A stretch of DNA of 64,000 nt from an uncultured Oscillospiraceae bacterium (GTDB taxonomy: Bacteria; Bacillota; Clostridia; Oscillospirales; Acutalibacteraceae), in the NCBI GenBank assembly GCA_900539845.1, contig UQDP01000003.1:62001-126000 (forward strand), given 5' to 3'. Under the pieces are notes generated by a model. The model was not told the origin of the DNA. It made no database searches and saw nothing but the letters and a program-made list of their open reading frames with translations. Each line of letters opens with the position of its first letter. Position 1 is the first letter of the stretch. Of this stretch, positions 16,629 to 24,554 are shown piece by piece. The translations under genes and the position numbers were made by a program.

Positions 16629-17204
16629 ATGAACAAAAAAACACAGAAAATAGTTATGGTCGGAATACTATCCGCAATTGTATTTGTACTTCAATTTGTA
16701 AGCATGTGGATACGTACATCAACATTTTCCATTACACTATCGCTTGTACCGATAGTAATTGGAGCAGCTCTCTATGGTAAATGGATAGGTGCTTGGCTAG
16801 GAGGAGTTTTTAGCATTGCTGTTTTTGTAACAGGTGACGCTGCGTTTTTCTTAACAATCAACCCTTTAGGAACAATACTAACTGTTGTTTGCAAAGGTAT
16901 ATTAGCTGGTTTTGCAGTAGGATTGGTTTATGAACTTATCAGAAAGAAAAAAAACGATACAATAGCAACATATATTTCAGGTTTGTTGGCTCCTATTGTA
17001 AATACTGGCGTTTTTATTATCGGATGTTATTTGTTCTTTTTCGATATGATAAAAGAAAATACTGGTTCTGGAAACACATTCAAATATATCCTTGTAACAT
17101 TCGTCGGATTTAACTTTTTCATTGAATTAGCTGTAAATCTAATTTTATCACCTACAATAGTACGAATTTTGAAAATCATAAAAAAAAGCAACAAAATTAA
17201 GTAG
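16629..17204 (+). CDS. ECF transporter S component (vitamin/cofactor-binding membrane subunit)
   Basis: 191 residues with about six membrane spans. The features fit ECF S components: MVGILSAIVFVLQ in helix 1, then SLVPIVIGAALYGKWIGAWLG (in two parts), a loop with NPLG, and a C-terminal segment with FIELAVNLILSPTIVRI. Such subunits bind a vitamin or metabolite and use a shared EcfA-A'-T module encoded elsewhere. The substrate is not evident; it does not look like RibU, ThiT or QueT, and a PanT-like or unassigned group is possible. The gene is visibly AT-richer than its neighbours, with codons ending in A or T, which suggests transfer or a different history. It has its own promoter and terminator. 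Confidence 0.85.
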   Translation: MNKKTQKIVMVGILSAIVFVLQFVSMWIRTSTFSITLSLVPIVIGAALYGKWIGAWLGGVFSIAVFVTGDAAFFLTINPLGTILTVVCKGILAGFAVGLVYELIRKKKNDTIATYISGLLAPIVNTGVFIIGCYLFFFDMIKENTGSGNTFKYILVTFVGFNFFIELAVNLILSPTIVRILKIIKKSNKIK

Positions 17205-17210
17205 CACTAA

Positions 17211-17242
17211 AAAATGCGGCATTTATAGATGCCGCATTTTTA
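17211..17242. terminator. Bidirectional terminator between the ECF gene and mntP
   Basis: AAAATGCGGCAT / ATGCCGCATTTT with A- and T-rich flanks, placed between two convergent genes. Confidence 0.88.
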
Positions 17243-17247
17243 GTTAT

Positions 17248-17820
17248 TTAAAAATTGATAACTCCGAGATGCTCAAGCAGTATTTTAAGCCCTATCAGAA
17301 CAAGGATTACACCTCCTGCAAGCTCCGCCTTGTTCTTATATTTAGCGCCGAACTTATGCCCAATCAGAACACCGATCGCCGAGAGCACAAAGGTTGTTAC
17401 GCCGATGATAGATATTGAGCTCCAGATATTTACGCTCAAAAACGCGAACGTGATGCCCACGGCAAGTGCGTCTATACTTGTTGCGATTGCCATGACAAAT
17501 ATCTCTTTAATATTGAATATGTCTTTTTCCCCCTGATCGTCGTCATCTTGCTTAAAAGAATCATAGATCATTTTTCCGCCGATGAACGCAAGCAACGCAA
17601 ACGCGATCCAATGATCCACCGCGGTTATGTACTTTTCAAACTGCTTGCCGAGAAACCAACCGATAAGCGGCATAAGCGCCTGAAAGCCGCCGAAAAACAG
17701 CGCGATCACCGCCGTATGCTTAATATTGAACTTCTGCATTTTCAATCCGCGGCATACAGCCACGGCAAACGCGTCCATTGAAAGACCGATACCAATAAGA
17801 AAAATTTCAGCAATACCCAT
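17248..17820 (-). CDS. mntP: Manganese efflux pump MntP
   Basis: 190 residues with six membrane helices in two repeated halves. Each half carries the MntP signature of aspartates in the first helix: GLSMDAFAVAVCRGL in the first half and ATSIDALAVGITFAF in the second. A charged cytosolic loop (KQDDDDQGEKD) links them. MntP exports Mn2+ across the cytoplasmic membrane. AGGAGTGTTTGTA places the start at the ATG 17820 rather than the GTG at 17829. The upstream manganese riboswitch and terminator independently support the function: expression should rise when Mn2+ is high. Confidence 0.95.
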   Translation of the reverse strand: MGIAEIFLIGIGLSMDAFAVAVCRGLKMQKFNIKHTAVIALFFGGFQALMPLIGWFLGKQFEKYITAVDHWIAFALLAFIGGKMIYDSFKQDDDDQGEKDIFNIKEIFVMAIATSIDALAVGITFAFLSVNIWSSISIIGVTTFVLSAIGVLIGHKFGAKYKNKAELAGGVILVLIGLKILLEHLGVINF

Positions 17821-17864
17821 TACAAACACTCCTCTGCAGCGCAGAAATATATGCGGCAGGCAAC

Positions 17865-17906
17865 AAAAAAAGACTCATATGCGCAGAAAAAACGCATATG
17901 AGTCTT
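17865..17906 (-). terminator. Terminator of the mntP riboswitch expression platform
   Basis: Perfect 13-bp stem AGACTCATATGCG / CGCATATGAGTCT followed on the minus strand by a T-run (17870-17865), between the aptamer and the mntP start. It is the off-state structure that the ligand-bound aptamer is expected to prevent. Confidence 0.92.
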
Positions 17907-17907
17907 G

Positions 17908-18000
17908 TCATTTAAGAAAAGCCAGACCGCAAAAGCGGTCAGTATGTTGACTTGCCACACGCAAAGCGCGCCGACTACTCCCTCATAAAGTAAGGCAATA
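17908..18000 (-). promoter_or_regulatory. yybP-ykoY manganese riboswitch upstream of mntP
   Basis: On the minus strand the leader carries the two conserved loops of the yybP-ykoY aptamer in order: GAGGGAGTAG (GGGAGTAG at 17982-17975) and GTCAACATAC (17951-17942). Two helical arms lie around them, including GACCGC/GCGGTC (17925-17940). A strong intrinsic terminator follows and then mntP, the most common target of this class. Aptamer boundaries are approximate. The family senses Mn2+ and turns expression on. Confidence 0.92.
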
Positions 18001-18034
18001 TTACCATAACTTTAAGAATTTGTCAACAAAAAGA

Positions 18035-18277
18035 TCACTGTTCTTCCCAAGGAAGCGGCTTTCCGCTCTTTTTACAGTATTTTTCAATCACGTGCGCTTT
18101 ATCCAACTTTCTGAGGAAAAGCCACAGCTCCTTGACCTCTTTTTCGGCGTTTTTGACATCCTCCTCCATACGTTCGTCAAGCTTATAATACATCAGATTG
18201 ACGCCGCATTTCGGGCAGTTCTGCTTAAAATACAGCGGACTGAGTTTCTCGCCGCATTTCGGGCAGGTATTATTCAT
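18035..18277 (-). CDS. Zinc-ribbon small protein
   Basis: 80 residues from MNNTCPKCGEKLSPLY. Two CPKCG knuckles, at residues about 5-9 and 21-25, form one predicted zinc ribbon. A highly charged helical segment (DERMEEDVKNAEKEVKEL) and a basic tail ending KPLPWEEQ follow. The start at 18277 overlaps the end of the GPH transporter gene by 8 bases and is preceded by GGAGGTGTTGAGA, so the two are translationally linked. The function is unknown. The ribbon could mediate nucleic acid or protein binding. Confidence 0.75.
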   Translation of the reverse strand: MNNTCPKCGEKLSPLYFKQNCPKCGVNLMYYKLDERMEEDVKNAEKEVKELWLFLRKLDKAHVIEKYCKKSGKPLPWEEQ

Positions 18278-19745
18278 TCTCAACACCTCCGTCGCTTACT
18301 TCGGCGGCAAGCTTGCTGCGCCTTTCAGCCATCTCGGCGCGAATAACGGCAAGCCGCTTGCCTGTCAGATTATAAAACGCATAAGGAATCAGCGTAAGCA
18401 GACCAAGCACATAAGGCACGATCGTAAACAGCGCCCAGATGAACAGATCAGTATTTTCACCTTTAATTGCCGTCTGCGAACCGTCAGCATTGGTTACGAA
18501 CGAAAGACCGATCAAAGGCAGCAGCGCTGTTCCGAGCGAAGTGGATATGGAACCCGTAAGCTTCCCGACAAACGTAAGTACCGAAAAACTGACGCCCTCA
18601 TTTCTCTCCCCTGTTTTCCATTCCATATAATCGACCGTATCGCCGATCATTTCGGTGGGTATGACTGAATTGATGGTGTTGAAAAAGCTGAATATGAAAT
18701 TCTGGATCATCAGCAGAATGGAAATGACCACGATATTCGTGCGGTAAAAGCTTAGACCGGCAAGGAACACAAGAGTTCCTACGATAAAACGGCATACTAC
18801 ATTCAGTATAACGATCTGACGGTTATCCAGCTTTGTTTTCAGCTTGGGGATAAGCAGATATGTAAGGAAACCGAATATTGTGCCGGGCAGGTTTATCCAG
18901 AGCACCGCAGAACTCAAATTGAGTACTTCGGAATAATAATAGGTCTGAAAGACGCTCGCAAGACCGGTAAGCGTGCCGAGCACGTTTCCGATGATTATAA
19001 GCATTAGCGGCTTGTTTTTAAACATTACTTTGAAGCCTTCGAGTACAGACGGTTCTTTGATTGTCTGCACTACCCTCTCTTTCGTCTTAAATCCGGCAAG
19101 AGAGAACAGCGCCATACCGGCAGTGCCGGCAATAATTGCAAGGATAAGGAAATCCTGTGAAAGAGTCAAACCCCACATGCCGTTGTTTGTGAAATCCATC
19201 ATGACGGGAAGGAATGTCGTAGAAAGACCGCCTATCAGCCCGGAAATAAACCTTGCGGACGAGATCGCGCGTGTGCGGTCCCCGGGAGACGGAGAAATAG
19301 CCGTGCTCAATCCCCAGAAAGGCACGTCGCCGATGGTATAGAAGAACTCCCATATAAAATATGAGATATACATATATACTATTTTAACGGTTGTGGTTTT
19401 GGCGTCCGCCAAAATCTCCGGCCCTGCAAACAGCATGATCGTTGCTATGGAAAGCGGGATCGGAACGATCATAAGATACGGTCTGAGCTTACCGAAACGC
19501 GTCCTCGTTTTATCAATAAGCGAACCCATAAGCGGATCATTGATGGTATCCCATATTCCGAGAACCAGTATCATAGTTGCAACCGCTTCCTCGGGTATTC
19601 CGAACACCTTTGTAAAAAACAGCGACAGATAACCGCCGGCAACAAGGTTATAGCCGAACACCTGACCGGCGTTTGCGAAGCCGTATGCAAGGTTCTCTTT
19701 TACGCCGACATACCGCTTTTCCTTTTCAGCAATTTCCGTGCTCAC
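18270..19745 (-). CDS. GPH (MelB-like) sugar:cation symporter, MFS superfamily
   Basis: 491 residues with 12 predicted membrane helices. GPH features are clear: GYLSLFFTKVFG in helix 1-2, LVLGIWDTINDPLMGSLIDKTRTRFGKLRPY (shown here as one continuous signature of D-NDP-G plus RxGKxRPY), and DTVDYMEWKTGERNEG late in the protein. Relatives import disaccharides or glycosides with Na+ or H+. The start is the GTG at 19745 behind AGGGGGAATTAT; the overlapping ATG is out of frame. It shares a leftward transcript with the zinc-ribbon gene. The substrate is unknown; sugar use nearby is only context. Confidence 0.9.
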   Translation of the reverse strand: MSTEIAEKEKRYVGVKENLAYGFANAGQVFGYNLVAGGYLSLFFTKVFGIPEEAVATMILVLGIWDTINDPLMGSLIDKTRTRFGKLRPYLMIVPIPLSIATIMLFAGPEILADAKTTTVKIVYMYISYFIWEFFYTIGDVPFWGLSTAISPSPGDRTRAISSARFISGLIGGLSTTFLPVMMDFTNNGMWGLTLSQDFLILAIIAGTAGMALFSLAGFKTKERVVQTIKEPSVLEGFKVMFKNKPLMLIIIGNVLGTLTGLASVFQTYYYSEVLNLSSAVLWINLPGTIFGFLTYLLIPKLKTKLDNRQIVILNVVCRFIVGTLVFLAGLSFYRTNIVVISILLMIQNFIFSFFNTINSVIPTEMIGDTVDYMEWKTGERNEGVSFSVLTFVGKLTGSISTSLGTALLPLIGLSFVTNADGSQTAIKGENTDLFIWALFTIVPYVLGLLTLIPYAFYNLTGKRLAVIRAEMAERRSKLAAEVSDGGVENE

Positions 19746-19864
19746 ATAATTCCCCCTGTCAAAAAATAATACATTTTGATTGTAACACAACAAAAAAAGA
19801 AAGTCCATAAAAAACAGACCATATTTGAATGATTAAAATATTTTCTTAGAAATCTGATACATAT

Positions 19865-19893
19865 TTGAAAGACAGATTCAATTATGGTATAGT
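19865..19893 (+). promoter_or_regulatory. Promoter of the histidine phosphatase gene
   Basis: TTGAAA (19865-19870), 17 bases, TATAGT (19888-19893), 18 bases before the start codon. Confidence 0.65.
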
Positions 19894-19911
19894 ATTTTCG
19901 GTGATGAATGA

Positions 19912-20631
19912 ATGAAAATACTATTTGCAAGGCATGCCGAGCCGGACTATGAACACGACACGATTACCGAAAAAGGAAAACGTGAGGCAGCTTTGCTTGC
20001 CGAAAGAATGGCGAAAATACAGATAGATGAAATATATGTTTCTCCGCTCGGAAGAGCGCAGGACACCGCGGCTTATACTCTGTTCAAGATCGGAAAAAGC
20101 GCGCAGACGCTTGACTGGCTGCACGAGTTCAAAGGAAAAGTGCTCACTCCGAAAGGAATAAAGAGCTGCTGGGACAGACTGCCGGAGCACTGGACTGTAA
20201 AAGACGAATATTATGATGTTGACAGGTGGTATAAAACGCCGCTTATGCGCACCCTGAATGTGAAGAGAGAATATGAGTACGTATGCGCCGAAACAGACCG
20301 TTTTCTTGCACAGCACGGATATGTAAGGGACGGAAGATTCTACCGAGCCGAAAAACCGAACCGCAAGACCGTTGTTTTCTTTTGCCATTTCGCTGTTGAA
20401 TGCGCAATACTCAGCAGGATCTTCAGCATATCGCCTATGATTCTATGGCACAATTTTGCCGCTCTGCCCTCTTCCGTTACAACGATCGTTACAGAAGAAC
20501 GCAGAAAAGGAAAAGCACAGTTCAGATGCCTTGGCTTCGGCGATATCTCCCACCTTTACGCCGGAGATGAGGAACCGTCCTTTGCCGTGCGTTTCTGCGA
20601 GTGCTTTGATGACGAAACAAGGCATGATTAA
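19912..20631 (+). CDS. Histidine phosphatase family protein (phosphoglycerate-mutase-like)
   Basis: 239 residues beginning MKILFARHAEPDYEHD. RHA replaces the usual RHG of the catalytic motif, but the phospho-acceptor His is present. YVSPLGRAQDTA supplies the second Arg, and FFCHFAVECAIL the late catalytic His region. Members are phosphatases of small phosphorylated metabolites or phosphomutases; no substrate is evident. The stop codon shares the palindrome TTAA (20628-20631) with the stop of the convergent exporter gene. Confidence 0.83.
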   Translation: MKILFARHAEPDYEHDTITEKGKREAALLAERMAKIQIDEIYVSPLGRAQDTAAYTLFKIGKSAQTLDWLHEFKGKVLTPKGIKSCWDRLPEHWTVKDEYYDVDRWYKTPLMRTLNVKREYEYVCAETDRFLAQHGYVRDGRFYRAEKPNRKTVVFFCHFAVECAILSRIFSISPMILWHNFAALPSSVTTIVTEERRKGKAQFRCLGFGDISHLYAGDEEPSFAVRFCECFDDETRHD

Positions 20632-21050
20632 CTTTGAAAGGAAGTTATGATTTTTACAAATATAGACACCACAACGGCACCGAGCGCGATTCCGAGACCT
20701 GTAAGAACCGTCTCGGCGGCATAATGCAGAAATCGTTCCGCATTAAAATGCACGAGCCAGCTCATCATATAATAGAAGCTTCCTCCCGGCAAAAGCGGAA
20801 TGGACGCAGGAATCAGAATAATAGCAGACGGCGTTTTTATGATTCGCGCGATGAGCTCGCTGTATGCGCTGACGGCAAGCATGGCGATAAAAACAGATTT
20901 GAAAACACCCGCGCCCGTATAAGTCAGATATACGGATACGGCTGCGGAGATTGCTCCGCCGAGCGTTGCGTAAAAAAGCTTGGTACGCGACACTTTCAGG
21001 ATAACGCAAAAGCCAAAAGTGCCGAGCACACAGGTTACTGCTTCAAGCAT
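20628..21050 (-). CDS. Threonine/serine exporter family, ThrE_2-type subunit (YjjB-like)
   Basis: 140 residues, about four to five membrane helices: VTCVLGTFGFCVIL, LGGAISAAVSVYLTY, and TPSAIILIPASIPLLPGGSFYY. The last is the conserved P-x-PG-S block of the ThrE_2/DUF3815 family. It is the small half of a two-part transporter. Its start overlaps the stop of the ThrE_1-type gene by 8 bases. Together they match the E. coli YjjP/YjjB layout. Export of an amino acid or dicarboxylate is plausible; the substrate is not determined. Confidence 0.85.
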   Translation of the reverse strand: MLEAVTCVLGTFGFCVILKVSRTKLFYATLGGAISAAVSVYLTYTGAGVFKSVFIAMLAVSAYSELIARIIKTPSAIILIPASIPLLPGGSFYYMMSWLVHFNAERFLHYAAETVLTGLGIALGAVVVSIFVKIITSFQS

Positions 21051-21765
21051 AAGATCCGCTGTTGAATATCAGCAGCGCAGCGGCAAAGCCCAGTGCGATC
21101 GCAAACGCGGTCACAACAGCGTCTGCAAGCTGAAGTATTCCCGCTATGATATCACCGCTCATCATATCTTTCATAGCGTTGCCGATACTCATTCCGGGAA
21201 TCAGCAGCATGATCGTGCCGGTCATGATCTTATCCGGGTGCGTATTCAGCCCGAATATCATAGGCAAAAAAGAAAGTATGCCGCCTGCCGTGGATTCGAT
21301 AAGCGTTTTGGAAAAAATATTAAAATCCGTTTTTTTATACGGTATGGAGCTTATGATTATTCCGATGAGTCCCGAAAAAAGCGCGTCTAAAAGCGTACCG
21401 CCGAAATATATGCAAAAAGCACCCGTTGCAAGCATTAAACACAGATATACAAAAGCACGCGGATAAGCGTAATCCACCTTTTTTCCCGCATTTTTCTGAG
21501 AACACAATGCCCTTGAAATGTTGTTGACCTCCTCCAGTCTGCCGAGATTCAGATCTGTTTTATAGATGCGCTTGAACGCGGTATATCTTTCCCCGTCGAA
21601 CTCCGCGGAGGCAAACACAAATGAGGGTATTATAAAAACATTTATGTTTTTTCCGCCCGCGCTTTTGCATATTCTGATCACTGATTCCTCCGCTCTGGAT
21701 ATCTCTCCGCCGTTTTCGACGATCTGAGCCGCAAGCTGCGCCGAATCATCAAATATTTTCTTCAC
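21043..21765 (-). CDS. Threonine/serine exporter family, ThrE_1-type subunit (YjjP-like)
   Basis: 240 residues from the GTG at 21765, preceded by GGCGGTGATATT. A soluble N-terminal domain carries the family's hallmark NGGEISRAEESVIRIC near residue 20. About five membrane helices follow (YLCLMLATGAFCIYF, LLDALFSGLIGIIISS, then LLIPGMSIGNAMKDMMSGD). Together with the ThrE_2-type gene immediately downstream it forms a split exporter. A longer in-frame upstream extension was refused because it runs antisense through the tRNA gene. Confidence 0.87.
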   Translation of the reverse strand: MKKIFDDSAQLAAQIVENGGEISRAEESVIRICKSAGGKNINVFIIPSFVFASAEFDGERYTAFKRIYKTDLNLGRLEEVNNISRALCSQKNAGKKVDYAYPRAFVYLCLMLATGAFCIYFGGTLLDALFSGLIGIIISSIPYKKTDFNIFSKTLIESTAGGILSFLPMIFGLNTHPDKIMTGTIMLLIPGMSIGNAMKDMMSGDIIAGILQLADAVVTAFAIALGFAAALLIFNSGSYA

Positions 21766-21811
21766 AATATCACCGCCGTTATTATTGTTTGAAAAAAATA
21801 TAAAAAAACTC

Positions 21812-21840
21812 TTGCATTTTTTGCTCAAATGATATATTAT
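21812..21840 (+). promoter_or_regulatory. Promoter of the initiator tRNA gene
   Basis: TTGCAT (21812-21817), 17 bases, TATTAT (21835-21840), about 30 bases before the mature 5' end. Confidence 0.7.
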
Positions 21841-21870
21841 ATTTGTACCGCAGGGCGGTGAACAAAATAT

Positions 21871-21946
21871 CGCGGGGTAGAGCAGTTGGAAGCTCGTCGG
21901 GCTCATAACCCGGAGGTCGCAGGTTCGAGTCCTGCCCCCGCAACCA
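21871..21946 (+). tRNA. Initiator tRNA-fMet (anticodon CAT)
   Basis: 76 bases with encoded CCA. The acceptor stem begins CGCGGGG and ends CCCCGCA before ACCA, leaving the C1-A72 mismatch that marks bacterial initiator tRNA. The anticodon stem has three G-C pairs (GGG-CTCATAA-CCC, anticodon 21904-21906), the second initiator hallmark. The T-arm contains GGTTCGAGTCC. It is a single gene with its own promoter and terminator. Confidence 0.98.
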
Positions 21947-21949
21947 CTT

Positions 21950-21982
21950 ACAGGGTATTTTGAGGATACCCTGTATTTTTTT
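21950..21982 (+). terminator. Terminator of the tRNA-fMet gene
   Basis: ACAGGGTAT / ATACCCTGT followed by seven T, starting three bases after the CCA end. Confidence 0.92.
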
Positions 21983-22461
21983 GTGTTTATTAAGAACCGC
22001 ATAACTAAGCCATATTTCAGCATTTTGTAAAAAGTGAAAAATAAACACAAATAAAATGATCCGGCACTGCAGTACTTATTGCAGTCCTTTTTGTTTATTA
22101 ACAATTTACACAAATTTTTAAAAGAATTTTTTGTATTTCTAATTCAGTGGATTTCCTTTCTTATCGGAAAAATTAATTGTAAAATTATTTGTGATTTTAA
22201 ATAATTACTCACTTCTAATATGACCGACTCGCTTCATGTGTTCGTTTGCCGAATTAAAAGATGCCTTTGTTATTACTTTTTGATTTGCGAAGCAATGATT
22301 TTAGAAACAAATATAAAAACAAGAAATTTACAGCTTGATTTCAGGAAATGCAATCGGCAAATTGATTAAACTTTAAAAAGATTTTTTGGGTATTTGGTTA
22401 ATAGTCGGATATTTAATTCAGTGCTATAATAAAAACAGTACTTATTGTTAGGAGAGTTGTT
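21983..22461. other. AT-rich gene-free spacer upstream of a GPH transporter gene
   Basis: No credible gene is present. A weak hairpin ACTGCA / TGCAGT followed by CCTTTTT lies at 22066-22092. The 12-mer CAGTACTTATTG occurs twice, at 22070-22081 and 22436-22447, the second just after an extended -10 (TGCTATAAT, 22422-22430) that probably drives the next gene. The repeat might be a regulatory site. Otherwise nothing is seen. Confidence 0.5.
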
Positions 22462-24414
22462 ATGGCGAATTTATCCGAAAAATGCAAAAGCTTTGTATCA
22501 TCCTTAAAAACATACTGGAAAACGCCGCCGAAAGGCAGATACATTCCATTTAAAGAAATCGCCGCGTACAGCATAGGCGGTATAGGCGTTCAGTTTGTTG
22601 TGTACGGAGTGGGATACATTGGACTTTCCGCCACAAGTCTCTTGGCAGGATCGGCGCTCGGTCTTAAAAACGGAGACCTTGTTACGCTGAATCTGATCGC
22701 AACAGTCATCAACATTTTTCTCGGTCCTTTAAGGGGGCTCATTTTCGACAATACACGAAGCCGTGCCGGAAAATTCAGGCCGTATCTTCTTTTCGCAGGC
22801 TTTGTCACCGCCGCAGTTGCAACCGTGTTCTCATTTCTTCCGTTTGAAAGCATGGGGTATAATGAAAAGCTTTGGGCACTTTTCATAACGTATATGCTGA
22901 TTCAGGTATTCAGCCCGTTTTACAGTACCGCATACAGCACTCTTGCGCAGGTAATGAGCCCCAACTCAAATGAAAGAGCTGACGTTTTAACCGTTTCAAC
23001 GTTCATCTATTCGATAGCGCCGTCCATTACGGGATTCCTGGTACCTATCATCTCCGGCTATATGGGCGGAATGGAGCACATAGATGCTTACCGTGTAATT
23101 ATGCCCGCATTCAGCATAGGCGGAGCAATTTTTGGTCTGATCAGCTATTTCGGAACGAAAGAGCGAATCATTGTTTCAAAGGACTACACGCCGAAGGTTC
23201 CCTTTTTTAAAGGTATAGCCGCAGGCATACAGAATAAGCATCAGTGGGGCCTTTCCATTCAGGGCTGGTTTCTGCTGCTTCAGCAGGGCGTCGGAAACAT
23301 CACCACCTGGTATTTCTACTACGGCATTAAAGATGTGCTCGGACTCAGTACCGAGCAGCAGGGCATCATGAACGGAACACTTATAACAGTTATCGGCTTC
23401 GCCTCCACCCCGGCCATGCTTCTCTCTCCTCTGCTTATACGTAAGATCGGAAAACGAAGTATCGTTATTCTTTACACTGTTCTTAACATTATCTGCACTT
23501 TGGGTATGTATATCTTCATAGATCAGATATGGGTACTCTTCGTCTTCCTTTGGCTGAGAAGCTTTTTCAACGCATTCAATCTTGTTACTACGCCGGCGAT
23601 CAACGCAGATGTGCTTGATTATCAGCAGTATAAGACCGGCCAGCGCCTTGAAGGACTTTTAAGCCAGTTTATGGGATTCATAGGCACCTTTGTATCAATG
23701 GGCGTCACATACTTTCTTAACACCGTTATCATGCAGAACCGATTCGGACTTGTAGACAACTATGATGACCTTTACAGCGCGGCATTCAGAGAGCCTATCT
23801 CACGCGCTATGCTGATCCTCGGAATAATCGGAAATCTGCTTTCGCTTATTCCGTTTACAGCGCTTTATACGCTCACCGAAAGAGAGCACACCTCACACAT
23901 TGCCGTACTGAAAATCAGAGCGGCACTGGAGGATTACGCAACGGATTCCCTGTCCGACGGGCAGCTCGACGAAGCAAGAGAGATATACGCAAACGCCCTT
24001 GCAGAGGCCGCAAAATACAAAGACGCACTGAAAAACGCAGCCGGCAGAGAAAAGAAGAAGCTGCAGAAAAAGCTTGACGCTGTAAATATCATCATTGATG
24101 AGAAAAACAGATTTGAAACAGAGCAGATGAAAAAGAAAACCGCTAAGGCAAAAGAACTTTTATCTCACACGGTTGAAGAGCTTTACGGAATCTCCGAGCC
24201 GTCAATGGACTCGTTCAACAGGGCAAACGCTATGAGCGAAAACACCCGCGAGGAGATGCAGTTGAAAGACAAAGCAATCAAGGAAGCTTCCAAAGAGCTT
24301 GACAGATTCCACAAAAAGGCTTATGAATATATTCAGGCAAGAAAACTGATCAAACAGCTGGAATACTATCAGAACTGGGACAGCATCTTTGAGACCGAAT
24401 CCGCGACTGTCTGA
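22462..24414 (+). CDS. GPH (MelB-like) transporter with a long C-terminal coiled-coil tail
   Basis: 650 residues, longer than the usual 450-500 of the family. Residues about 30-475 are a 12-helix GPH transporter (GPLRGLIFDNTRSRAGKFRPY as one signature in pieces near 88-108; NADVLDYQQYKTGQR at 381-395). Residues about 480-650 are soluble, highly charged and helical, rich in Ala, Lys and Glu (AAKYKDALKNAAGREKKK), and look like a long coiled coil. GPH proteins with extra cytosolic domains are known (LacS has a IIA domain), but this tail is not IIA-like. A GGAGAG ribosome binding site precedes the ATG. The substrate is unknown. Confidence 0.87.
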   Translation: MANLSEKCKSFVSSLKTYWKTPPKGRYIPFKEIAAYSIGGIGVQFVVYGVGYIGLSATSLLAGSALGLKNGDLVTLNLIATVINIFLGPLRGLIFDNTRSRAGKFRPYLLFAGFVTAAVATVFSFLPFESMGYNEKLWALFITYMLIQVFSPFYSTAYSTLAQVMSPNSNERADVLTVSTFIYSIAPSITGFLVPIISGYMGGMEHIDAYRVIMPAFSIGGAIFGLISYFGTKERIIVSKDYTPKVPFFKGIAAGIQNKHQWGLSIQGWFLLLQQGVGNITTWYFYYGIKDVLGLSTEQQGIMNGTLITVIGFASTPAMLLSPLLIRKIGKRSIVILYTVLNIICTLGMYIFIDQIWVLFVFLWLRSFFNAFNLVTTPAINADVLDYQQYKTGQRLEGLLSQFMGFIGTFVSMGVTYFLNTVIMQNRFGLVDNYDDLYSAAFREPISRAMLILGIIGNLLSLIPFTALYTLTEREHTSHIAVLKIRAALEDYATDSLSDGQLDEAREIYANALAEAAKYKDALKNAAGREKKKLQKKLDAVNIIIDEKNRFETEQMKKKTAKAKELLSHTVEELYGISEPSMDSFNRANAMSENTREEMQLKDKAIKEASKELDRFHKKAYEYIQARKLIKQLEYYQNWDSIFETESATV

Positions 24415-24467
24415 CAATAAAATGCCATTTAACTTGTTTCTATACAAATAAAGCTGTTTGCACAAAT

Positions 24468-24508
24468 ATGCCCCTTCACTGCAAGTTGATGTTGTAATGA
24501 AGGGGCAT
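24468..24508 (+). terminator. Hairpin after the long GPH transporter gene, overlapping the next promoter
   Basis: ATGCCCCTTCA / TGAAGGGGCAT is a perfect 11-bp stem with a 19-base loop. There is no T-run, so it is a weak terminator candidate. Its right arm lies inside the promoter at 24492-24520. Confidence 0.45.
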
Positions 24509-24520
24509 ATATGCTAAAAT
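24492..24520 (+). promoter_or_regulatory. Likely promoter of the LtaS-like gene
   Basis: TTGTAA (24492-24497), 17 bases, extended -10 TGCTAAAAT (24512-24520). Confidence 0.55.
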
Positions 24521-24554
24521 ACAATCGAATTTGTAAACAAGAGAGGAAGTAAAT

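Noticed and set aside
20628..20631. Shared TTAA stop palindrome of convergent genes as a special feature
   Set aside because: It is a neat overlap of two stop codons but a common outcome of compact convergent genes.
21766..22113. N-terminal extension of the ThrE_1-type gene
   Set aside because: It reads antisense through the tRNA-fMet gene, which produces the well-known spurious GGRTRTCDL-type peptide.
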